Source: Defluviitaleaceae bacterium
GTDB taxonomy: Bacteria; Bacillota; Clostridia; Lachnospirales; WQUN01
Direction of reading: 5' to 3'
Length of the DNA stretch: 64,000 nt
Assembly: GCA_009781755.1 (NCBI GenBank)
Contig: WQVD01000001.1
Span: forward strand, 124,001-188,000
Shown: in pieces, positions 17,827 through 25,877 of the stretch
Numbering within the stretch: position 1 is the stretch's first letter
Layout: every line of letters starts with the position of its first letter
Program-made: the position numbers and the translations under genes
The notes under the pieces: model-generated
Databases searched by the model: none
Told to the model about the DNA's origin: nothing
The model's input: the letters and a program-made list of their open reading frames with translations, nothing else

Positions 17827-19659
17827 ATGTTTGACATCAAAGCCGAGTTAAAGAAGCTGCCGCACAAACCGGGCATATATATCATGCGCGATGCGTCTGA
17901 TGCGATTATTTATGTGGGCAAAGCCGTAAATTTGCACAATCGCGTTCGTTCGTATTTCCAGGCAGGCGTGTCGGCGAATTATAAAGCGCAGTACATGGCG
18001 GGGTTTATCACGCATTTTTCCTATACGGTCACCGATACTGAAATGGAAGCGTTCATATTAGAAAACAGCTTAATCAAACTGCATCGCCCCAAATACAACA
18101 TTCGCCTAAAAGACGACAAGGCATATCCCTATATCCGCGTCACCGTACACGAACGGTTGCCGCGGATTTTATTTGCGCGGCAACGTGGCAAGGACAAAGC
18201 ACGGTATTTTGGCCCCTTCATGTCCGGCCAGCGTGTACGCGAAATTTTGGCATTGGTGCACAAGTTGTGGCCGATTCGCCAATGCGCCAAGCAATTTCCG
18301 CGGGATTTTAACAAGGGGCGGCCGTGCTTGAATCATCATATCGGGCAATGCCGTGCCCCTTGCAACCAATTATTTGATGAAAATATTTATGCCGAATACG
18401 TAGCAGAAGCCGCACGGTTTATCCAAGGGCGCACCACGCCTGTTTTGTCACGACTCAAAAAAGAAATGGCTGAAGCCGCAGAAGATATGCGCTTCGAACG
18501 TGCTGCAGAAATCCGCGATACCATCAATTTATTGGAAACCTTAAATGAACAGCAAAAAATCGACACCGGCGGCGAAGACCGCGACGTAATCGCTTTGGCA
18601 CGCAACGAAACGGATGCGCTGGTGGAAATCTTCTTCGTGCGTGGCGGTAAGATGAACGGCAGCGAACATTTTATGATGGAGCCGAATATACAGGGTACTG
18701 ACGGCGATATTTTGGCGGCGTTTCTTAAGCAATTTTACTTCGAAGCGGCATACATCCCCAAGGAATTGTCGCTTGTTTCCACACCAGCCGAAAAGGATGC
18801 TATCACAGCGTGGCTCAGCCATTTGGCAGAACGCGCCGTTGCCATCAACATCCCACAAAAAGGCGAAAAATACGCCATGATCAAACTCGCGCAAACCAAC
18901 GCCGATTTAACGCTAGCACAATTCGGCGCGCACATACGCAACGAAAATGAACGCAACCGCCGCGCTATGCAAGAAATCAGTGATGCATTGAGCTTGCCGG
19001 AACGGCTTTCACGCATCGAGGCGATTGACATTTCCAATACGCAAGGTTTTGAATCGGTCGGGTCAATGATTGTTTTCGAGGACGGAAAAGCACGGAAAAC
19101 GGATTACCGCAAATTTAAATTGCGTGGTGTGGTGGGACCCGATGATTACGCATCTATTGAAGAAGTCTTAACGCGGCGGCTCACACGTTATCGCCAAAAC
19201 CACACGGCTTTTTCAAAATTGCCCGACATTATTTTTGTAGACGGCGGAAAAGGGCAAATCTCCGCCGCCAAAAAAGCTTTGGCGTTCTTGGAAGTGGACA
19301 TTCCCGTCTGCGGCATGGTCAAAGACGACAAACACCGCACACGCGGTTTATTATATGAAGGAACAGAAGTCACCCTGCCCCGCACATCAGACGGATTTAA
19401 ATTAGTGACACATATCCAAGATGAAGTGCATCGCTTTGCTTTGGAATACCACCGCAAGCTGCGCGCCAACAAACAAATCCACTCCGTGCTGGATGACATC
19501 CCCGGTATCGGCTCCACACGCCGCAAAGCATTGCTCGCACATTTTAAAAACATTGCGGCCATCCAATCTGCGCCTACCGACCAATTGGCCGTTGTGGACG
19601 GTATGAACCAAAAATCCGCGGCTGCCGTATACGATTTTTTTCACACAAACGAAAATTAA
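17827..19659 (+). CDS. uvrC: Excinuclease ABC subunit C
   Basis: 610 residues, the normal length. The GIY-YIG nuclease domain is at residues 14-95 (GIYIMRD, IIYVGKAVNL). The UVR motif that contacts UvrB lies around 205-240 (RLKKEMAEAAEDMRFERAAEIRD). The RNase-H-like C-terminal nuclease spans about 370-540 (DISNTQGFESVGSMIVFEDG, FVDGGKGQ). Tandem helix-hairpin-helix motifs follow (DIPGIGSTRRKALL). The protein makes both incisions in nucleotide-excision repair. No strong ribosome binding site is seen, which suggests coupling to the PEGA gene. Confidence 0.97.
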   Translation: MFDIKAELKKLPHKPGIYIMRDASDAIIYVGKAVNLHNRVRSYFQAGVSANYKAQYMAGFITHFSYTVTDTEMEAFILENSLIKLHRPKYNIRLKDDKAYPYIRVTVHERLPRILFARQRGKDKARYFGPFMSGQRVREILALVHKLWPIRQCAKQFPRDFNKGRPCLNHHIGQCRAPCNQLFDENIYAEYVAEAARFIQGRTTPVLSRLKKEMAEAAEDMRFERAAEIRDTINLLETLNEQQKIDTGGEDRDVIALARNETDALVEIFFVRGGKMNGSEHFMMEPNIQGTDGDILAAFLKQFYFEAAYIPKELSLVSTPAEKDAITAWLSHLAERAVAINIPQKGEKYAMIKLAQTNADLTLAQFGAHIRNENERNRRAMQEISDALSLPERLSRIEAIDISNTQGFESVGSMIVFEDGKARKTDYRKFKLRGVVGPDDYASIEEVLTRRLTRYRQNHTAFSKLPDIIFVDGGKGQISAAKKALAFLEVDIPVCGMVKDDKHRTRGLLYEGTEVTLPRTSDGFKLVTHIQDEVHRFALEYHRKLRANKQIHSVLDDIPGIGSTRRKALLAHFKNIAAIQSAPTDQLAVVDGMNQKSAAAVYDFFHTNEN

Positions 19660-19668
19660 TGCTATAAT
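19640..19668 (+). promoter_or_regulatory. Promoter of the hprK-murB-rapZ-whiA-crh operon
   Basis: TTCACA and a perfect TATAAT are separated by 17 bases. The boxes overlap the end of uvrC, 33 bases before the hprK start. Confidence 0.55.
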
Positions 19669-19700
19669 GCATAAAATGCTCCCACGGAGGTGCACTTCAT

Positions 19701-20693
19701 ATGAACAGCGGACTGGCCGCAAGCGGCGCATTTAACACGCCGGGCACGGGTTATACCGTACCCCTTAGCCTTGTGATGAAAGAATTCGAATTAGAACTGC
19801 TGACACCTGCCGTAAATGTCGAAAATAAAGAGCTTACCCGTGCCAATATTAACCGCCCTGCTTTGCAGTTGGCGGGTTTTTTTGATTATTTTGACCCATC
19901 GCGGTTACAAGTCATTGGCATGGTGGAACATACCTATCTAACCAAGTTGGAAGAATCCTTCCGCAATGAAAATTTGCGTCGGATATTTCAACATCGCATC
20001 CCCGCAATTATTATGTGTCGCAAATTGGGGCTATTCCCGGAAATGTTGGATTATGCGGAGCGGTACGATGTACCGATTTTTTCCTCACACGATGATACAA
20101 CGGGCTTCATTAGCGAAATTATCCGCTGGATGAAAGTGCAGCTTGCACCACGCTTGACGATGCATGGGTGTCTATTGGACATCTACGGTGTGGGTACATT
20201 AATCATCGGAGAAAGCGGCGTGGGAAAATCTGAAACTGCGTTGGAGTTAATAAAGCGCGGGCATCGTTTTATCGCAGACGACGCGGTCGAAGTGCGCCGC
20301 GTGTCCAGCGAAACACTCATCGGCTCCTGCCCGGAAAACATCCGGTATTTTTTAGAATTGCGCGGCATCGGCATCATCGACATCATGCGGATGTTTGGCG
20401 TGCAATCAATTAAGGCCACCCAGGCAATAGATTTAATTATTAATTTAGAACATTGGGATCCCACGCGCATCTACGAACGCATCGGCCAAAACGATGAATA
20501 TACAGAAATCTTAGGAAATAAAGTAAACTCGCATTCCATTCCCATACGCCCGGGGCGCAGCCTATCCATTTTGTGCGAATCCGCCGCTATCAACCACCGA
20601 CAAAAAAAGCTGGGATACAACGCAGCAACCGCGCTAACTGAGCGCGTAATGAAAAATTCCGGCGGAGTGATGAGAATCCATGACGTTTATTAA
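19701..20693 (+). CDS. hprK: HPr kinase/phosphorylase
   Basis: 330 residues. The C-terminal catalytic half carries HGCLLDIYGVG (catalytic His region), the P-loop GESGVGKSE, and the family signature LELRGIGIIDIMRMFG. HprK phosphorylates and dephosphorylates Ser46 of HPr and Crh in carbon catabolite control. GGAGG lies eight bases before the ATG. The presumed substrate, Crh, is encoded four genes downstream, which makes the operon a compact catabolite-control unit. It overlaps murB by 14 bases. Confidence 0.96.
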   Translation: MNSGLAASGAFNTPGTGYTVPLSLVMKEFELELLTPAVNVENKELTRANINRPALQLAGFFDYFDPSRLQVIGMVEHTYLTKLEESFRNENLRRIFQHRIPAIIMCRKLGLFPEMLDYAERYDVPIFSSHDDTTGFISEIIRWMKVQLAPRLTMHGCLLDIYGVGTLIIGESGVGKSETALELIKRGHRFIADDAVEVRRVSSETLIGSCPENIRYFLELRGIGIIDIMRMFGVQSIKATQAIDLIINLEHWDPTRIYERIGQNDEYTEILGNKVNSHSIPIRPGRSLSILCESAAINHRQKKLGYNAATALTERVMKNSGGVMRIHDVY

Positions 20694-21612
20694 AGCATTG
20701 CGCACAATCGTGCCCGCGAACGCGCTTTTTACCATCGAGCCCATGGCGAAACATACAAGCTTTAAAATCGGCGGAGTTGCCGATGTTCTGGTCAAGCCTT
20801 CGTCAGTCAATGAAATGGAGCGCATCTTAGCGTTGTGTGATAAAAATAAAATTCCACTAACGTTATTGGGCGAGGGTTCGAATGTATTGATTGCCGATGA
20901 AGGTATTCGCGGCGTTACGATACTTACAACCGCGTTAAATCATTTATCCGTGGAAGCGCAACCCAACGAAATCGGTTACATCAAAGTGGGCGCCGGTGTG
21001 CGCTTGGCCAAATTAGCTGAAGCCGCTTGCAAAAATAATTTACAAGGGCTGGAATTTGCACAAGCAATTCCGGGTTCTGTGGGTGGCGCGGTTTACATGA
21101 ACGCCGGTGCGTATGGACATGACATTGCAGAAGTATGTGTATCTGTCACGATTTTACAAAATGGCAAACTTGTAGAAATCGCGGGGAAAGATATGGGTTT
21201 TGATTATCGCACCAGCCGCGTGCAGCACGAAGGCGGCGTTATCGTAGAAGCGATTTTCCGTTTGTTACCCGGCAAGGAAGAAGATATCCGCAACGAAATG
21301 GCCCGCCTCAACGCCATGCGGCGCGAAAAACAACCCTTCGAACCCAGCGCGGGCAGTACATTCAAGCGTCCTCCAGGATTTTTCGCGGGGAAGCTGATAC
21401 AAGATGCCGGGTTAATGGGTTATAAAATCGGCGGCGCGCAAGTGAGTAAAAAACATGCGGGCTTCGTGATAAACACGGGCGATGCAACCGCTGACGACAT
21501 ATGTAATTTAATGGATACCGTCCGTAAGCACGTTTTTGAAATGGCCGGCGTTTGGCTGGAGCCCGAAGTGGAAATTATTGGTCGCAAATATCCATGGGAG
21601 CAGGAGCAATAA
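20680..21612 (+). CDS. murB: UDP-N-acetylenolpyruvoylglucosamine reductase
   Basis: 310 residues. The FAD-binding part shows GEGSNVLIAD and IPGSVGGAVYMNAGAYG. The C-terminal part has the catalytic Ser region AGSTFKRPPG and the GAQVSKKHAGFVIN motif, with the short layout of type II MurB. It makes UDP-MurNAc for peptidoglycan. It overlaps hprK and is followed immediately by rapZ. Confidence 0.96.
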   Translation: MTFIKALRTIVPANALFTIEPMAKHTSFKIGGVADVLVKPSSVNEMERILALCDKNKIPLTLLGEGSNVLIADEGIRGVTILTTALNHLSVEAQPNEIGYIKVGAGVRLAKLAEAACKNNLQGLEFAQAIPGSVGGAVYMNAGAYGHDIAEVCVSVTILQNGKLVEIAGKDMGFDYRTSRVQHEGGVIVEAIFRLLPGKEEDIRNEMARLNAMRREKQPFEPSAGSTFKRPPGFFAGKLIQDAGLMGYKIGGAQVSKKHAGFVINTGDATADDICNLMDTVRKHVFEMAGVWLEPEVEIIGRKYPWEQEQ

Positions 21613-22506
21613 ATGCGAATCATCATTGTCACAGGCATGTCCGGCGCGGGCAAAACAACCATCTTGAAAATTTTCGAAGATGTGGGATTTCATTGTGTAG
21701 ACAATTTGCCACCGTTATTTATCGGCAGCTTTGTTAAACTATGCAACGAACGAGAAACGGGCATCACGCAGGTAGCCCTAGGCATTGACATACGCGGCGG
21801 TAAAATGTTTGACGATTTGTCATGCGGGTTAAAAGAACTTGATGCAATGGGGCAACCTTATTCAATATTATTCCTAGATGCCAGCAACGAAGTGCTTCTT
21901 AAGCGATACAAAGAAACACGACATGTGCACCCGTTGGCAAAAAACGACCTCATAAATATTGGCATTGAAAAAGAACGCGTTTTTTTAGAAGAGATGAAAG
22001 GACGCGCTACATATGTACTGGACACAAGCTTCCTGTTGCCGCGACAGTTAAAGGAAAAGATTGCAAAAATTTTTTTAGAAAATGCAACGTTTGACTCCTT
22101 GATGATAAATGTGTTGAGTTTTGGTTTTAAATATGGCATCCCAACGGAGGCAGATTTAGTGTTTGATGTGCGTTTCTTGCACAACCCGTTTTATGAACCC
22201 AACTTGCGTGTACAAACCGGCTTGGATGCCGATGTTCGCGATTATGTGATGCAACATGAAGTGAGTGTGCAGTTTTCGCAAAGTTTGTTGGAAATGTTGC
22301 GGTTTTTGATTCCGCATTACATCAATGAGGGGAAAAATCAATTAATTGTGGGCATCGGTTGTACCGGCGGGCGGCACCGTTCTGTGGCGCTAGCGCATGA
22401 ATTGCAACAATCATTGAGTAAGTATGAACATTCGGTAGTGTTGCGCCATCGTGATATCGACAAAGATCCTTTGCAACACAGCGGTGGCGCGTATGCCAGC
22501 AAGTAG
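21613..22506 (+). CDS. rapZ: RNase adapter / nucleotide-binding protein RapZ (YvcJ family)
   Basis: 297 residues. The N-terminal P-loop is GMSGAGKTT; a Walker-B-like stretch follows (SILFLDA). The C-terminal domain contains VGIGCTGGRHRSVALAHEL, the family signature. In Bacillus this gene (yvcJ) precedes yvcK, whiA and crh; here yvcK is absent and whiA follows directly. In enterobacteria the family controls glucosamine-6-phosphate synthase mRNA; in Firmicutes it is linked to competence and cell-wall metabolism. It begins right after the murB stop. Confidence 0.95.
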   Translation: MRIIIVTGMSGAGKTTILKIFEDVGFHCVDNLPPLFIGSFVKLCNERETGITQVALGIDIRGGKMFDDLSCGLKELDAMGQPYSILFLDASNEVLLKRYKETRHVHPLAKNDLINIGIEKERVFLEEMKGRATYVLDTSFLLPRQLKEKIAKIFLENATFDSLMINVLSFGFKYGIPTEADLVFDVRFLHNPFYEPNLRVQTGLDADVRDYVMQHEVSVQFSQSLLEMLRFLIPHYINEGKNQLIVGIGCTGGRHRSVALAHELQQSLSKYEHSVVLRHRDIDKDPLQHSGGAYASK

Positions 22507-23134
22507 CAAATCCTTCACTGCGCTGGTGCGGCAAGAAATTGCAAATGATAAAACGGAAATTGACCCTAACCGTGCATTTGTACGGGCGTGCTTCTTGGCC
22601 GGGGGGGCAATATCCAACCCCGATCGTTCGTACCATTTAGATTTTGTGCTGAGCGATGCGGACATGCAAAAACTGACACGCACGTTACGCGGTTTTGGCA
22701 TTGATGCGAAAGTGACGCAGCGACGTGGCCTTTCGATTGTATATATAAAAGAAGCTTCAGAAATTGCGGATATATTAAATTTGATGCTGACACACAAATC
22801 GTTGTTGCGTTTCGAAAATATCCGCGTAGAAAAGGACCTGCGCAACAACTTGAACCGCAAGGTCAACTTTGAAACCGCTAACTTGAACAAAACCGTCGCC
22901 GCCGCACTGGAGCAAATCCAAGCCATCGAATTTATCGAACAACACGTGGGTTTGGAACAACTGGCCGAACCGCTGGAAAAAATCGCACGTCTTAGGTTAA
23001 AATACGATGCTGCCAGCATGGAAGAAATCGGTGCAATGTTAACGCCCCCCATTGGCAAATCCGGTGTCAACCACCGTTTACGCAAAATATGCGAAATAGC
23101 AAATACCATTAAAGGAGAGATTCAAATTGATTGA
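22493..23134 (+). CDS. whiA: WhiA-like regulator, shortened form
   Basis: About 213 residues where the family has about 310. After a short N-terminus (SFTALVRQEI) it goes directly into the second LAGLIDADG-like unit (RAFVRACFLAGGAISNPDRSYHLDF) and then the helix-turn-helix C-terminus (NFETANLNKTVAAALEQI, GKSGVNHRLRKI). Roughly the first LAGLIDADG repeat is missing. The start overlaps the rapZ end by 14 bases; the longer frame adds only 14 residues, which resemble nothing in WhiA. WhiA is a DNA-binding protein linked to cell division and chromosome segregation. The synteny with rapZ and crh supports the assignment. Confidence 0.85.
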   Translation: MPASSKSFTALVRQEIANDKTEIDPNRAFVRACFLAGGAISNPDRSYHLDFVLSDADMQKLTRTLRGFGIDAKVTQRRGLSIVYIKEASEIADILNLMLTHKSLLRFENIRVEKDLRNNLNRKVNFETANLNKTVAAALEQIQAIEFIEQHVGLEQLAEPLEKIARLRLKYDAASMEEIGAMLTPPIGKSGVNHRLRKICEIANTIKGEIQID

Positions 23135-23384
23135 GCGCAAAGTGCAGGTAAATTCATTATTCGAACCGAGTGAGGCCGCTATGTTGGTGCAAGCCGCCAG
23201 CAAATTCAACAGCCGTATTTCCCTGATGCGGGAAGAAAAAACCGCCAACGCTAAAAGCATCATGGGCATTATTTCCCTGGACATACAAGGCGGGCAAACC
23301 GTGAAAATCGTGGCCGACGGAGACGATGAAATGTCCGCTCTGCCCATAATGGAAAAAGTCTTAAGCACCGCCAAGCCGGCGTAG
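23127..23384 (+). CDS. crh: Crh-like HPr paralogue lacking the phospho-histidine
   Basis: 85 residues with the HPr fold pattern. The HPr active site HARPA is EPSEA here: His15 is Glu and Arg17 is Ser, so it cannot accept phosphate from enzyme I. The regulatory serine segment is intact (NAKSIMGIISL). This is the same logic as Bacillus Crh (Gln15), which is phosphorylated only on Ser46 by HprK and acts as CcpA co-repressor. The position after rapZ and whiA matches Bacillus crh. The start is TTG with AAGGAG nine bases upstream, overlapping whiA by eight bases. Confidence 0.85.
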   Translation: MIERKVQVNSLFEPSEAAMLVQAASKFNSRISLMREEKTANAKSIMGIISLDIQGGQTVKIVADGDDEMSALPIMEKVLSTAKPA

Positions 23385-23387
23385 CGT

Positions 23388-23849
23388 ATGCATACGATTT
23401 TTACTAACAATAGTTCCGTGGCCGATTTCTTTAAACAAAAGAAGGAATTTGATTGCACGGTTAAATGGGTAGCCGCACCGGCCATGGACGTGCTGAGTGC
23501 CGCTCGTTTATTAATACGCCAAGGTGCAGCACTGGCCAGCAACCCGTTGGTGGGCGTTAACTTGCCTACAAAACAAGCCACACCGCGCAATACACGCCCT
23601 CCCCTGTTCCCAACCCAACAATCATCCGCTATTTTTAACCCGTATTTGACAATCATCACTTCCGCACCCGGCGAGGCGGTGGATTTTCAATCGTTGAAAA
23701 AAATCGACGAGGCCATCACCGTATACAAAAAAAATGCCAAGCTGCGGTTCGCTGCACACACCGATGACGCAATTGCGCATTTTCAAATGATTGACATGCG
23801 TTGTATGTTGCAATCATTGTCGGTGATCTTTAATGTGAAAGCCGATTAA
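23388..23849 (+). CDS. GrdX-like protein
   Basis: 153 residues. The pattern FTNNSSV…DVLSAARLLIRQGAALASNPLVGV…NPYLTIIT…VDFQSLKKIDEAI agrees with my memory of the GrdX family, small proteins often encoded with glycine/sarcosine reductase but also found elsewhere; their role is unknown. No reductase genes are in this window. It begins three bases after crh and is likely the last gene of the hprK operon. A CAAGGC/GCCTTG hairpin follows at about 23862. Confidence 0.5.
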   Translation: MHTIFTNNSSVADFFKQKKEFDCTVKWVAAPAMDVLSAARLLIRQGAALASNPLVGVNLPTKQATPRNTRPPLFPTQQSSAIFNPYLTIITSAPGEAVDFQSLKKIDEAITVYKKNAKLRFAAHTDDAIAHFQMIDMRCMLQSLSVIFNVKAD

Positions 23850-23910
23850 CCCCAAGGCTGAAACGTGCCTTGTACATATGTTTTAGATTGTTGCTACTTA
23901 GGAGGCATGC

Positions 23911-24276
23911 ATGAGAAAGGCATTTATTGATTGGTTTATATTATTTGGGATTATATCTATCTGTACAAATATTATTGGGAATATATTAACGCTTCCCTAT
24001 TTTTTAGAAGGTAATTTTATTAAAATGGTTATGGTGTCTATTGTCGCATCAATAATATTTATCATTGATAATCGCAACCGTGAAAGAAAGAGCATTGTAA
24101 CCCTTGTTATTATTCATCTGTTTCTGGGTATAAGTAGTGCATTTTTCTTTTCCACAAGATATGTGGATGTCGCTTATTTGCCTGTCATCTTTTTTGCCAA
24201 TGTGTTTATTGTTTTTTTCTTTATTTGTTTATTGTGGGTAAATAATAAGAAAAATGAAATGCAGCTAGTTAATTAA
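23911..24276 (+). CDS. Small integral membrane protein of unknown function
   Basis: 121 residues, four hydrophobic segments (about 8-30, 38-53, 62-82 and 89-111) and a short lysine-rich cytoplasmic tail. I do not recognise a family. GGAGG lies six bases before the ATG. The gene is much more AT-rich than its neighbours, which suggests recent acquisition. It is followed by a terminator shared with the convergent nucleoside phosphorylase gene. Confidence 0.6.
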   Translation: MRKAFIDWFILFGIISICTNIIGNILTLPYFLEGNFIKMVMVSIVASIIFIIDNRNRERKSIVTLVIIHLFLGISSAFFFSTRYVDVAYLPVIFFANVFIVFFFICLLWVNNKKNEMQLVN

Positions 24277-24294
24277 AACGCTTTGCGCCAAAAT

Positions 24295-24332
24295 AAAACC
24301 GCTCGATTGCTTATCAGCTTCGGGCGGTTTTT
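24295..24332. terminator. Bidirectional terminator
   Basis: AAAACCGCTCG pairs with CGGGCGGTTTT across a 15-base loop, with T on one side and A on the other. It lies between convergent genes. Confidence 0.6.
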
Positions 24333-24372
24333 CGTGGATTGGGTTATTGTGGAGCTTTGCCCCGGTTGGTTG

Positions 24373-25122
24373 TTATATGCGCTTTGCTACTTCCAGTGCT
24401 ACGCGTAGGATTTTTTCTGTTTTGTCGGTGGGGAAATTGCCTAGTGTGCGGGCATCCCATTCGGTTGCGTCCAAGTTGTCTGCGGCATAAAGGAATTGGT
24501 ATGCTTGCTTGTTGCGGAATTGCGCTGCTGCCATGATAGACGCGCATTCCATTTCTACTACGATGCAACCGGTGGCTTTGCGTTTTTCCATGTTGCCGCG
24601 TGTTTCGCGGTAGATGGCATCGGTTGTCCAGGTTTTGCCGCAGTGGTGGGGTAGGTTTAATTCGTTGAAGATTTCTGCCATACGGGGGGCGGTGGGAACT
24701 TCGATGAATTCCGATGCGGATGCGTAGTGGTAGCTGGTGCCTTCATCGCGGTAGGCTGCGGTAGGTAAGATGAAGGTCATTTCCTCCAACGTTTTATCCA
24801 GTACGCCGCACGAGCCAAAATACAAGATTTTTTCTGCGCCCTTCGCGTAAATTTCTTCTTGCAAACCGACGGTTGCGGGGCCACCCAACGAGGTTTTGTA
24901 CACGGCAATGTCCGTGCCTTCAAATTGCACATGGTACACGGGGTGTGGCCCACAAGCGTATAGGATGCATAACTCTTGCGTGTCGTATAATTCAAGCAAC
25001 TTGTCGATAAACCGCGGGCCAAAAGAAACAATGGCCACCTTAGGAAAACCCGGCACTGCAGCGACAAAGGTGTTAGGGTTGATGATTTCCGGCGTTTCGC
25101 GGTCGAAAGTTTGGGTGATCAC
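24373..25122 (-). CDS. Nucleoside phosphorylase (uridine/purine phosphorylase family)
   Basis: 249 residues. The family fold is indicated by the phosphate-loop stretch LYFGSCGVLD, the GGPATVGLQEE segment and the substrate-binding VVEMECASIMAAAQF. These hexameric or trimeric enzymes split nucleosides with phosphate in salvage. The Glu in EMEC is the ribose ligand. The start is GTG, overlapping the yebC stop (GTGA), so it is translationally coupled to yebC. Whether it prefers uridine or purines cannot be decided by eye. Confidence 0.85.
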   Translation of the reverse strand: MITQTFDRETPEIINPNTFVAAVPGFPKVAIVSFGPRFIDKLLELYDTQELCILYACGPHPVYHVQFEGTDIAVYKTSLGGPATVGLQEEIYAKGAEKILYFGSCGVLDKTLEEMTFILPTAAYRDEGTSYHYASASEFIEVPTAPRMAEIFNELNLPHHCGKTWTTDAIYRETRGNMEKRKATGCIVVEMECASIMAAAQFRNKQAYQFLYAADNLDATEWDARTLGNFPTDKTEKILRVALEVAKRI

Positions 25123-25853
25123 GGGGTTTCTTCCCAGTTGTGGTACACGCTCTGCACGTCGTCGTCATCGTCCAGGATGTCAATCATTTTGTTCATTTGC
25201 TTGAGTTGCTCCGGCTCGGTTAGGTTAACGGTGGTTTGGGGCTTTTTTAGTATTTCGGCGCTGACGGTGAGGATATTTTGGCCGACGAGTGCCTCGCGCA
25301 CTGCGTTAAAGTCATCGGGTGCGGTGATAATTTCAAAGCCTTCGTCTGTGGCGATGAAATCTTGTGCGCCTGCGTCGGCGGTGAACATCATTAATTCGTC
25401 TTCATCGATGGTTAAACCCTCGCGTTCGATGAGGATTTGGCCGACTTCGTCAAACATGAACGATACGCAACCTTGTGCGCCCAAGCTGCCGCCGCCTTTG
25501 GTGAAGGCATGGCGCACGCTTGCCGCCGCGCGGTTGCGGTTGTCGGTCAAGACTTCAACAATGACAGCCACGCCACCGGGACCGTAGCCTTCATAAGTGG
25601 CTGATTCGTAGTTGACCGCGTTCAAGTCGCCCGCGGCCTTTTTGATGGCGCGCTCGATGGTGTCGTTGGGCATGTTTTCGGCTTTTGCTTTGGCAATGGC
25701 ATCGCGCAGACGGCTATTGCCCGCCATTTCTGCCCCGCCAAACTTGACCGCCATGGCCAGTTCGCGCCCCAACCGCGTGAAGATACGACCGCGTGCCGCG
25801 TCATTTTTTCCTTTACGGTGCTTGATATTCGCAAATTTTGAATGGCCTGCCAT
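25119..25853 (-). CDS. yebC: YebC/PmpR-family (TACO1-like) protein
   Basis: 244 residues, normal length. The N-terminus MAGHSKFANIKHRKGKNDAARG is the family signature, followed by GPGGVAVIVEVLTDNRNR and GSLGAQGCVSFMF. The family includes DNA-binding regulators and translation factors that help ribosomes pass proline stretches. The polyproline-rich proteins in this window (IF-2, Rho, LysM protein) would be natural clients (inference). AAGGAG lies eight bases before the ATG. Confidence 0.95.
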   Translation of the reverse strand: MAGHSKFANIKHRKGKNDAARGRIFTRLGRELAMAVKFGGAEMAGNSRLRDAIAKAKAENMPNDTIERAIKKAAGDLNAVNYESATYEGYGPGGVAVIVEVLTDNRNRAAASVRHAFTKGGGSLGAQGCVSFMFDEVGQILIEREGLTIDEDELMMFTADAGAQDFIATDEGFEIITAPDDFNAVREALVGQNILTVSAEILKKPQTTVNLTEPEQLKQMNKMIDILDDDDDVQSVYHNWEETP

Positions 25854-25877
25854 GCAAATGCTCCTTAGATTTTTGTT

